64,000 bases of DNA from JAEUIE01 sp046350055. Its GTDB lineage: Bacteria > Planctomycetota > Planctomycetia > Gemmatales > HRBIN36. The stretch spans positions 4,402,001 to 4,466,000 of the forward strand of contig JAXMBC010000001.1 in assembly GCA_046350055.1 (NCBI GenBank), given 5' to 3'. Below, in pieces: positions 28,771-39,360 of this stretch. The notes beneath the pieces were generated by a model. It did not search any database and was not told where the DNA came from. It worked only from the letters and a program-made list of their open reading frames with translations. Position 1 is the first letter of the stretch. Each line of letters opens with the position of its first letter. The translations under genes were made by a program, and so were the position numbers.

Positions 28771-30048
28771 TTACTTGGAGCCCTTTGCTGGTTGCTCGAT
28801 TCGTACCAGCATCAACTGGATAGTCTTCTCACTGCCTGTGTGTTCGAGACATGGGCACTGCGCTTGGGTCAGGTTGTAGATGCCAGCATCGAAGACGTGG
28901 TACTTGTTCTTGCCAATCGTCCAGGCAGCCCGCTGGGTCTTCTTGTCAACAGAGCCATAGACATCGGTAGTAGTGTCCATGAGGCCGTCGTAGTAGTTGC
29001 CACGAATGATGCCATCCTTGTTGACAGCCAACTGAAAAATGTTGTTGGAAGTCTTTTCATCGCCTTTCACCAGGGCGTACACTCCAAGCGGCTTCCAATC
29101 GTCAGTCGGAGCAGTAGTGGCTGACTGGCCTTGGGTAGCAATCTGTGTAGCCTGCTGGGCATATTGATCAGCTGTTCCTGAGTCTTCTCCATTGACGTAG
29201 ACGCTGTTGTCCTGATAGACGACGGTGTTGCCATAGTCGTAATTGACCGGAGCCTCAGTGGCAGGTATGCTGCAATAGTTCATGACATCAGCATAGCTGG
29301 CGGCATTCCAGGCAGTACCAGCCGCCCAACCTGCTGCTGCCCAGCATCCTGGATGAGCTGTGTACCATGCTGGATTAAACGCGCCGTAATAGCCGAAGCC
29401 CGTGCGAACATAACCCGCATGTGTTCCCATGTATCCATTCGACCAATAAGCAGTGCTGTGAGCACCATTGGCACCGTAGGCTGAATGATACCCAGCCATA
29501 TTGCCGGTATAGCGATTGCCAGCGAATGCTGATTGCCAGCTGGACGAGCCATAGCGTCCATCCACACTGCCGGAGGCTCCACCCACGGTGCGTCCCATCG
29601 GTCCGCTGGCGAAACCGCCTTGTCTATCCGATGAATAGGTCTTTCCACCAGCTGTTGTCACTGAAGTATCGCGCGAACCACCTGCCGCTACGCCACCGTA
29701 ACGTCCTTCGGCTGCACCGCGTTCACCCGAGGTAGAGACCGTGCCGCCGCGATTCGTGGTGTAGGAGCGGTCGTAACTGCTACTTTCGCCACGAGCACCA
29801 TAACCAGAGTACCCTGAGGTGGAACGAAATCCGGAATAGCCACCGCCAAAGCTGCTGAAGTCGCGGCTTTCGCCGGTTCCAAAACTGCGTTGTCCGCCAC
29901 CGTATCCGCCCCAGCTTCGACCTGTACTAAAGCCACCGCCGTAGCCGCCTCCAAAACCACGGCCACCGCCAAAACCTCGTCCATTTACCTCGGTTCCCAG
30001 GATACAGAGCGCAGCAGCTGCAAACGCAATCAGAATGAGCTTTCTCAT
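28771..30048 (-). CDS. Secreted Gly/Tyr/Ser-rich protein
   Basis: The 425-residue protein starts with a signal peptide (MRKLILIAFAAAALCILGTEVNG). Residues 24-270 are dominated by Gly, Ser, Tyr, Arg and Ala, in segments such as GRGFGGGYGGGF and YSGYGARGESSSY. Trp/Tyr/Ala-rich stretches follow (WYTAHPGCWAAAGWAAGTAW), and planctomycete databases sometimes label such proteins mu-protocadherin-like. Residues 310-425 look like a folded domain (GVYALVKGDEKTSNNIFQLAVNKDGIIRGNYYD...) with a CPCLEH motif. The function is unknown; a cell-surface or matrix role is inferred from composition and leader. The next gene upstream on the same strand is the SnoaL-like gene, 46 bases away. Confidence 0.72.
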   Translation of the reverse strand: MRKLILIAFAAAALCILGTEVNGRGFGGGRGFGGGYGGGFSTGRSWGGYGGGQRSFGTGESRDFSSFGGGYSGFRSTSGYSGYGARGESSSYDRSYTTNRGGTVSTSGERGAAEGRYGGVAAGGSRDTSVTTAGGKTYSSDRQGGFASGPMGRTVGGASGSVDGRYGSSSWQSAFAGNRYTGNMAGYHSAYGANGAHSTAYWSNGYMGTHAGYVRTGFGYYGAFNPAWYTAHPGCWAAAGWAAGTAWNAASYADVMNYCSIPATEAPVNYDYGNTVVYQDNSVYVNGEDSGTADQYAQQATQIATQGQSATTAPTDDWKPLGVYALVKGDEKTSNNIFQLAVNKDGIIRGNYYDGLMDTTTDVYGSVDKKTQRAAWTIGKNKYHVFDAGIYNLTQAQCPCLEHTGSEKTIQLMLVRIEQPAKGSK

Positions 30049-30094
30049 GTGTTGCCTTTCGTAAGTTGTGTGATGTCAGTCGACTGATGAGTAA

Positions 30095-31009
30095 CTACTT
30101 GGCTGCCATTCGCGTTAATCGCAACGGCGCACTGTCAGGCAACTTCTCATCGCCCAGCAAGCGATCGATGACTCGCCAGGTGATGACATTGGCCGAGACT
30201 CGATGCAGAACGATGCGCTCAGCTGTCGGTGTACCATCTCCCAATACACCTTGTTGATCGAGAATCCAGCTTTTGCCATCGTTATGCCACAGCGACTGTG
30301 CGTGACCGCCATCGTCCTCGAAGCCCCATGAGCGAATCAGTCCAGTCTCCGGATCGAGTGCAATGCGGATACTTCCTGTGATGGGGGCCTTGCCCTCTGC
30401 TGTGCGAGTAAAGGTAGCAGTGATCATCGGACGCTTGGAGTCACGAACAAACGAAAGATTGACGGTTTCATTCTTCACCTTGGTTGTCCAGTTGCCAATG
30501 AGCCAGTCCAGGTCTTCGAGACGATTTTGACCTTCTCCCGTTTCATTGGACAGCGCCAGCTTCCACTGCCCGTCCTCCCGAACATGAGTGGCAACATAGG
30601 AGGTCGTCGTTGGCAATGCGGCTGGTCCAGTTGCTTGGCGCAGCAAGCCTTCTTCGATGGCCAGGTCTTTTGCCGGGAATCGCACTGACTTCACCAGCAC
30701 TTCGATGGTAGCTCCTTTATTGTTCTTGAAGTACTGAGCGTATGCTTTCTCAATTGCATCGCGGCCGACAATCAATTCGCCACCTGACTCACGGATTTCA
30801 CAACGTTCGGTGCACTGGGCTGCGAGAGCCTTTGCATCGCCACGATTGTAAGCCTCGGCAAACTCGCGGGCTGTTTTCAGAATTGCATCATGGTCCGCAT
30901 TGGCCGCTTGTGACTGCGGCATCGGACGGGAAGTGAAAGGTGTGCTGTATGCCATCGTAAGCGCCGTACCGCTAACGAAAGCTACAGCCAGAATGAACAG
31001 CTGCCTCAT
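30095..31009 (-). CDS. Secreted SnoaL-like (DUF4440/SgcJ-type) protein
   Basis: The 304-residue protein has a signal peptide (MRQLFILAVAFVSGTALTMA). A SnoaL-like/NTF2-like domain lies at about 40-160 (AREFAEAYNRGDAKALAAQCTE, GRDAIEKAYAQYFKN), as in SgcJ/EcaC or YybH proteins. Residues 165-304 form a second, beta-rich domain (DWLIGNWTTKVKNETVNLSF, SGSIRIALDPETGLIRSW-like) common to planctomycete members. The reaction is unknown; the cone fold often binds small hydrophobic ligands. The start has an excellent GGAGGATCACC ribosome-binding site. It is divergent from the second ECF sigma gene over 179 bases. Confidence 0.8.
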   Translation of the reverse strand: MRQLFILAVAFVSGTALTMAYSTPFTSRPMPQSQAANADHDAILKTAREFAEAYNRGDAKALAAQCTERCEIRESGGELIVGRDAIEKAYAQYFKNNKGATIEVLVKSVRFPAKDLAIEEGLLRQATGPAALPTTTSYVATHVREDGQWKLALSNETGEGQNRLEDLDWLIGNWTTKVKNETVNLSFVRDSKRPMITATFTRTAEGKAPITGSIRIALDPETGLIRSWGFEDDGGHAQSLWHNDGKSWILDQQGVLGDGTPTAERIVLHRVSANVITWRVIDRLLGDEKLPDSAPLRLTRMAAK

Positions 31010-31150
31010 GGTGATCCTCCGGGGTTGTAGGGTAATACTATACGATTCGATTCGATTTTATTCAGGACAGAAATCTTCGTTGTCGCAGCGACATACAGCT
31101 ATGTTTATTGCCAACAGATTTTCAGTCATGTATCGGTAACCACTGATTAT

Positions 31151-31179
31151 TTGCACTGTCTACAAGTTCTGGGTATGCT
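31151..31179 (+). promoter_or_regulatory. Sigma70-like promoter of the second ECF sigma gene
   Basis: The elements are TTGCAC at 31151-31156, a 17-base spacer and TATGCT at 31174-31179. Nine bases separate the -10 box from the ATG at 31189. These are the same distances as in the promoter at 22819, while the spacer sequences differ. The predicted transcript is nearly leaderless. Confidence 0.62.
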
Positions 31180-31188
31180 CAAGTCAGT

Positions 31189-31764
31189 ATGAGTGATGTA
31201 ACGAACATACTCTCAGCCATCGAGCACGGCGATCCTTCCGCATCGCATGCCTTGTTGCCTTTAGTTTATCATGAGTTACGGCGACTCGCTGCCCAGCGAC
31301 TAGCCAAAGAGAAGCCGGGGCAGCCCATTCAAGCGACTGAATTGGTCCACGAAGCTTACTTGCGATTAGTCGACGTCGAACAGGCACAGCATTGGAACAG
31401 TCGAGGTCACTTCTTCGCTGCTGCGGCTGAGGCCATGCAGCGCATCATGGTGGAACAGGCTCGCCGGCTGAAAAGTTTGCGACATGGAGGTGGTCGGCAA
31501 CGAGTCGAGTTAGAGCATGTTCAGATTGCAGCACCCGAGGCTGCTTTTGACATCCTGGTCATTCATGAAACGCTGGAACGGTTTAAGGCAATTGATCCCA
31601 TTAAGGCGAGCCTCGTGAAGCTGAGATACTTTGCCGGGTTGACCTTACCTCAGGCAGCAGATGCTCTTGGAATCTCAACTACGACCGCTGATCGCTACTG
31701 GGCCTATGCACGGGCCTGGCTTCATACAGAACTGGGTGTTCATCAGGGTCGTGTTCCTGCCTGA
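31189..31764 (+). CDS. ECF sigma factor, TIGR02999-like planctomycete group (module 2)
   Basis: The 191-residue paralogue of the sigma factor at 22857 begins MSDVTNILSAIEHGDPSASHALLPLVYHELR. It has sigma-2 (to about residue 95, ATELVHEAYLRLV equivalent) and sigma-4 (KLRYFAGLTLPQAADALGIS). It should direct transcription of an unknown regulon and is presumably linked to the kinase 87 bases downstream. No anti-sigma factor gene is present. In this group, kinase-mediated control is known or proposed in place of an anti-sigma factor. Nothing appears broken. Confidence 0.92.
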   Translation: MSDVTNILSAIEHGDPSASHALLPLVYHELRRLAAQRLAKEKPGQPIQATELVHEAYLRLVDVEQAQHWNSRGHFFAAAAEAMQRIMVEQARRLKSLRHGGGRQRVELEHVQIAAPEAAFDILVIHETLERFKAIDPIKASLVKLRYFAGLTLPQAADALGISTTTADRYWAYARAWLHTELGVHQGRVPA

Positions 31765-31851
31765 AAATAAGTTCAAATTTTTCGAGCGAATCATGGGGTG
31801 ATTGTTTCCCCGTTTTCGCACTGTGCATAGACACTCAAACAGGATGGGGCT

Positions 31852-35010
<3,159 letters not shown>

Positions 35011-35186
35011 CCGTCTGAAAGATACTCGAGCAGTAGTTGCATCTGCTGCATTTGCGCAACGCTAAATCATCATCCCATCGAAACCGACAACCTTCAATCA
35101 ACAAAACTCAAATCGAACCACTACGACGGGTTCGCCGTACGCTTCTTGCCTTTGCCAAGGCCCCTGCAGATTCCAGGAGATGCCAA

Positions 35187-35402
35187 ATGAAAACAACAGC
35201 TTCTTCATTCTTCAAAAAGATCCTGTGCATTCTGGTCATCTCCCTGCTTGTCCTCATTCCAGTCGTGGCTGTCTATGCATCCCGGTTGACGCCCCATGAG
35301 GTGAACGAATGGAAAATGTGGATGAACCTGGCGATCAATGGCTATGCTGAGCCGATGCAGATGAACCCACCCGGCGAGAAACACTGGTGGAAGTTCTGGT
35401 AG
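35187..35402 (+). CDS. 71-residue single-pass membrane protein
   Basis: From the ATG at 35187 the product has a basic N-terminus (MKTTASSFFKK), one hydrophobic helix (about 12-33, ILCILVISLLVLIPVVAVYA) and a soluble tail. The tail ends in an aromatic, basic cluster (GEKHWWKFW). AGGAG at 35175-35179 sits seven bases before the ATG, which fixes this start. The in-frame ATG at 35037 gives 50 extra residues without coding character. It lies 177 bases after the kinase stop and may be expressed separately. I do not recognise a family. A strong hairpin terminator follows at 35424. Confidence 0.65.
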   Translation: MKTTASSFFKKILCILVISLLVLIPVVAVYASRLTPHEVNEWKMWMNLAINGYAEPMQMNPPGEKHWWKFW

Positions 35403-35423
35403 TTCCCGAATGGAAAGAAGACT

Positions 35424-35448
35424 GGCAGGCAGAACGATTCTGCCTGCC
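35424..35448. terminator. Bidirectional hairpin between convergent genes
   Basis: The perfect eleven-base-pair stem GGCAGGCAGAA / TTCTGCCTGCC with loop CGA lies between the small membrane protein gene (stop 35402) and the convergent RNase E gene (stop 35501). It is suited to ending transcription from both sides. Confidence 0.65.
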
Positions 35449-35500
35449 CCTTAAGATGTTGGAATGAACTCTCACCATAGTGTGGTAAGCACGGCGATTC

Positions 35501-38242
35501 TTACCGCTGGTGTTTGCCCTTCACAACGGGGGGGCGTGTCAGGCGAATCTCGCCCCCCGATTCATCGAGGCACTGAATATCCATCGTTTCCGGCAAGGCA
35601 TTGGGTACACCCAGGATGGTGACCTGAATCTTGCCCTCGTCTTCGAGCCGGGCGATCTCCTTGCGTTTGCGATTGAGCAGGTATTGCGCCAAAGTCTCGG
35701 CAACGCGGATTCTTACGCGAGAGACATTGGGCCGCCAGGCGGCGAGTTGCAACATGCGCATGACTTCAATGCTCATGCTTTCGCCGGTTTTTACCAGGCC
35801 GGTAGCCCGGCAGGCTGTGCACTCATCGAAATTAGTCCGCTTGAGCGAGGGGCGAATGCGCTGGCGGGTCATCTGGATGATGCCGAACTGCGACATGCGA
35901 AGCACCTTGGTGCGAGCGCGGTCACGTCCGATAGCCAGGCGCAACGCACGTTCGATTTCCCGGCGGTGGCGTTCTTCCCGCATGTCGATAAAGTCAATGA
36001 CGATGACGCCACCGAGATCACGCAAGCGGAGCTGGCGTGCTACCTCCCTGGCGGCAGCCAGGTTCATCTGGAAGGCGTTCTCTTCGGCATCGTTCTCCTG
36101 CCGGAACTGGCCGGAGTTGACGTCGATGGCGACAAGCGCTTCAGTCTGATCGATGACTAGCGAACCACCGTTATTCAGGGGCACTCGCTTATTCTGGATG
36201 TTGCCTATCTCGTCTTCTATGCCGAAGCGATGAAAGAGAGGCTCCAGGCCTTGTTCCAACACCAACCGGTCAGCATAGCGAGGCATCACATACTGCATGA
36301 ACTCATGAGCATGCTGGTATGAAACCGGTTCATCCACGCGGATCTTCTCAATTTGATTGGTGAAGATATCACGGATGGTGCGAGTGATAATGTCGCTTTC
36401 CTGGTAGATTGCGGCTGGCCCCTTGCCCTTCTTGATTCGGGCGGCAATCACGCGCCAGAGTCGGGTCAGGTAAGCAAGATCTCGCTGCAGTTCTTTGCGC
36501 GTACGATCGAGCCCAGCGGTACGGATGATGAAGCCGAGGCCACGGGGTGGTTCCAGGTCCTGCAGGATCGTCTTCAGGCGACGGCGCTGTTGCTCATCGC
36601 CAATTTTCCGGGAGACTCCAATGCGACTGAGGCCAGGCATTACAACCAGGTAGCGGCCAGGAATACTGATATACGTGGAAAGGGTTGGCCCCTTGGTGCC
36701 AATGCCTTCCTTGATGACCTGAACAAGTACTTCCTGGCCTCGGCGGAAGATTTCCTGAATCGGGGGTTTGGGTGCTGCATTGGGACCATCACGTCCGAAG
36801 TCGCGGCCACCGCCCTGACGGGGTCGACGGTCGCCACCACGCTGAAAACCTCCCCGCGGAGCACCACGGCCACGGTTGCCACCATCACGACCGAAATCGC
36901 GGCCGCCACCTTGGCGGGGCCGACGGTCGCCACCACGGCTTCCACGCACAGGGGCTTCTGCAATCTCGTCGTCACCATTGGTCTCATCGAATGTGATTGG
37001 CTCGTCTACTGCCTCCCGGTCGAACGTAGGAATAGCTGATTCAGGCTCTTCTCCGCGGTCAAAATGAGGGATGGGTTCTACAGGTTCTGCATGGAAGCTG
37101 GGGATTTCCTCGGCGAGCGTTTCTTCAACTGGTGCATCCACGATGGAGGCTTGCAGCGATTCATCCTGCACGGGCGGAGGGGCCTTCATGCTGGAAAAGC
37201 TGACGTCGAAATCAAAATCGGATACGGGCTTCTCCGTCACGCGTTCCGCGGCGGGCATCGGTTGGGCGGGGGGCGTATCGTCGCGATGGAAGCTGAAATC
37301 TTCCAGATCGAAGGATGATTCTCCAGTAGTCACCTGCTCAAACTGCGGCTGTTGTTCAGTAACAGGCTCAGTAACTTCGTGTTGCGCGAATGTGGGCGAA
37401 GCGACTGGTTCAGTAACGAACGACGCAGGTTCAGCGGGGGAATCCTGAACTGGTTCGAACAGGATGCCAAAGCCGAAATTGCTGCTCTGGCTGACGGGTT
37501 CTGTTACAGTACGTGGCTGTACGGGTGGTGGTGGAGCAGCCTCGGTGTATTGCGTTTCTGTGAAGGCAGACTGCACCGGAGCGGGTCGATCTTCGGAACG
37601 GCGAGGAGCACGGTCTCGTCCGCCCCGGCCGCCTGCATCACGCGGCCCGCTGTCACGCGGACCTCGATCGCCATAGCGCTCACGGCCGCTACGACCACGA
37701 TTATCACGTCCACCTCGACCGCCGTCACGGTTACGGTCGCCTCGATCTCGATAGCGTTCCCGGGGAGCTTCTTCATCGTCGAGCGTGACTTCCTGATCAC
37801 TTTCATCTTCGATCACTTCGACGGTTTCGATAACTTCTTCATCATCGTCGTCAGCCAGTGCATTGGCTTCGAGTGCAGCTTCATCCTCAGCAGAGATCTC
37901 GGGGATATCCAGTACGTCGAGCAGGCTGTCCTTGCGCTGTCGGCCTTCCTGCAGATGCTTGTAATACTGAGGGTCGACATCAGAAACGTGGAGGAAGCCA
38001 TTTCGACCCACTCCAAAATCGACAAAGGCAGCCTGTATGCTAGGTTCGATGTTGACAATCTTGCCACGGTAGATGTTGCCGACGAAGCTTTCCTGGGTGG
38101 AGCGTTCGACGTAAAGTTCTTCGAGGGTGCCATCTTCGAGGATGGCAATGCGGACTTCTTCGGGCGGAATCGCATTGATGAGCATTTCCTTGCGGACACG
38201 CTTGCGAGGGCCAGGGGCGGGACGTTGTACTTCAGGAGTCAT
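35501..38242 (-). CDS. rne: RNase E/G family endoribonuclease with large insertion in the S1 domain
   Basis: This is a 913-residue RNase E/G, the endonuclease for mRNA decay and rRNA/tRNA processing. The S1 RNA-binding domain starts at about 52 (VGNIYRGKIVNIEPSIQAAFVDFG) and is interrupted from about 100 to 494. It resumes at IQEIFRRGQEVLVQVIKE. The inserted 395 residues are acidic, then Arg/Gly-rich, then Pro/Glu-rich, ending in two copies of RGGDRRPRQGGGRDFGRDG (436-454 and 468-486). Catalytic D707 (VAIDVNSG) and D750 (VIDFIDM) and the Zn-link C808/C811 (CTAC) keep the 43- and 58-residue spacings known from E. coli (D303, D346, C404). There is no long C-terminal scaffold. The DUF2344 gene lies 52 bases upstream. 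Confidence 0.94.
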   Translation of the reverse strand: MTPEVQRPAPGPRKRVRKEMLINAIPPEEVRIAILEDGTLEELYVERSTQESFVGNIYRGKIVNIEPSIQAAFVDFGVGRNGFLHVSDVDPQYYKHLQEGRQRKDSLLDVLDIPEISAEDEAALEANALADDDDEEVIETVEVIEDESDQEVTLDDEEAPRERYRDRGDRNRDGGRGGRDNRGRSGRERYGDRGPRDSGPRDAGGRGGRDRAPRRSEDRPAPVQSAFTETQYTEAAPPPPVQPRTVTEPVSQSSNFGFGILFEPVQDSPAEPASFVTEPVASPTFAQHEVTEPVTEQQPQFEQVTTGESSFDLEDFSFHRDDTPPAQPMPAAERVTEKPVSDFDFDVSFSSMKAPPPVQDESLQASIVDAPVEETLAEEIPSFHAEPVEPIPHFDRGEEPESAIPTFDREAVDEPITFDETNGDDEIAEAPVRGSRGGDRRPRQGGGRDFGRDGGNRGRGAPRGGFQRGGDRRPRQGGGRDFGRDGPNAAPKPPIQEIFRRGQEVLVQVIKEGIGTKGPTLSTYISIPGRYLVVMPGLSRIGVSRKIGDEQQRRRLKTILQDLEPPRGLGFIIRTAGLDRTRKELQRDLAYLTRLWRVIAARIKKGKGPAAIYQESDIITRTIRDIFTNQIEKIRVDEPVSYQHAHEFMQYVMPRYADRLVLEQGLEPLFHRFGIEDEIGNIQNKRVPLNNGGSLVIDQTEALVAIDVNSGQFRQENDAEENAFQMNLAAAREVARQLRLRDLGGVIVIDFIDMREERHRREIERALRLAIGRDRARTKVLRMSQFGIIQMTRQRIRPSLKRTNFDECTACRATGLVKTGESMSIEVMRMLQLAAWRPNVSRVRIRVAETLAQYLLNRKRKEIARLEDEGKIQVTILGVPNALPETMDIQCLDESGGEIRLTRPPVVKGKHQR

Positions 38243-38294
38243 GAGTTCTTTCTTCTAGCGGCTTGAGGGCCGCGGTTTTTCGGTGGTGAAAAGC

Positions 38295-39137
38295 CTAATC
38301 CGAAGCAAATGCGGGGGAAGCCTCGCATTGAGTAGCAGCAAGGTCCGGCCTCGCTGACGCTTCGGGTTGGTATGACAGCGCCTGCTCGGCAGACACTTCA
38401 TCTTCCACCACAAGTTTCACACGTTCAAGGATGGCTTCGCCATCCAACCAGTAGTCTTCGAGGTCGACCAGGCGCAACAGCTCTTCCGGGCGGATGGCGC
38501 CATGATTGGTAATGGCCACGTCCATCCAGTAGCCGGCGTCATCGCGCCAAAGCTTGTGGATGAAGGGGCGAATATCGAGTTTCTTTACTTCTACCCGCGT
38601 TGTCACCGGGGCGGCGTTGGTCAGGGCATCGAGCCGTTCTTCAGCGAGTGGCTCTGAGTCAGCTGGTGCTTGCAGTACATTGCGCAGACGATCAATCACG
38701 AGCGAGGACTGTTGCAGCTGATGTTCCAGCTGAGCTTGCAAAGCAGGGCGAAATTCGGATGGAAGTGGCAGGAAGTAAAGTGCCTGCACTGGCTGAACTG
38801 TCTTCTTGACTGGCACCTGTCTGCCGGATAGCAACTGTATGCCTTCAGGAAGCAACGGGTTGAGACGAGTAATCACGTCGTCTCCGGAAATATCACCATC
38901 GAGTTCAATTTCAACAACTTCTTCTCGTCCGGTAATGCCTAGACCAAGAGCGCTGGCAAAAGTAATTTTGGCCTTGGGATTAAAACCTTCAGTATGTCGA
39001 ATGGGGAGATCAGCACGCCGCGAGAGACGTTCCAGCAGTCGCATCAGATCGTGATGGCTGAGGAATCGCATATCGCCGGTCTTCGTGAATCGAAGCCGAA
39101 CCTTGCAAACCAGAGGATGTGCTAACACTTCAGACAT
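38295..39137 (-). CDS. TIGR03936/DUF2344 radical SAM-associated protein
   Basis: From MSEVLAHP at 39137 the protein has 280 residues. It matches the DUF2344 family, with KVRLRFTKTGDMRFLSHHDLMRLLERLSRRADLPIRHTEGFNPKAKITFASALGLGI as the diagnostic block (seen in the first 75 residues). In many bacteria this protein is fused to or encoded beside a B12-binding radical SAM protein (TIGR03960) and next to RNase G/E. Here the RNase E neighbour is kept but no radical SAM gene is adjacent. The biochemical role is unknown; RNA modification is a common guess from context. A start at 39263 would add 42 unlikely residues. Confidence 0.85.
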   Translation of the reverse strand: MSEVLAHPLVCKVRLRFTKTGDMRFLSHHDLMRLLERLSRRADLPIRHTEGFNPKAKITFASALGLGITGREEVVEIELDGDISGDDVITRLNPLLPEGIQLLSGRQVPVKKTVQPVQALYFLPLPSEFRPALQAQLEHQLQQSSLVIDRLRNVLQAPADSEPLAEERLDALTNAAPVTTRVEVKKLDIRPFIHKLWRDDAGYWMDVAITNHGAIRPEELLRLVDLEDYWLDGEAILERVKLVVEDEVSAEQALSYQPEASARPDLAATQCEASPAFASD

Positions 39138-39360
39138 TCGCCGTGGTTTCCCAGCGGCGCGTGACACACAGCGACAGATCAAGATGGCGGCATACAGTAG
39201 TTGCGATTTCTCACCGCAGTGTACCGGTCCTGCACTATTGCAACTATTCACCCAAGGGGACATCTGGTTGCAGAGTGTGATCCGGGTTGCATCTGCAGCA
39301 CAAGGCTGCGTCTACTTTGGCATCAGCACATCTTGATGGAGTTCCTCCCCCGTCTGATAT

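Noticed and set aside
31035..31060. Short tandem ATTCG-type repeat in the region between the SnoaL-like and ECF genes
   Set aside because: There are only about three copies, no array, and no sign of a CRISPR or regulatory repeat.
36785..36937. Possible mobile or repeat element in RNase E
   Set aside because: The repeated DNA encodes a diverged in-frame protein repeat (RGGDRRPRQGGG) and has no terminal repeats or transposase.
36353..37039. Plus-strand open frame of 228 codons opposite RNase E
   Set aside because: It mirrors the RNase E catalytic core and Arg/Gly repeat, with no ribosome-binding site or recognisable domain.
37352..38266. Long plus-strand open frame of 304 codons opposite RNase E
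   Set aside because: It is antisense to the highly supported RNase E gene and its product is compositionally odd. It results from codon bias and repeats in the insertion region.
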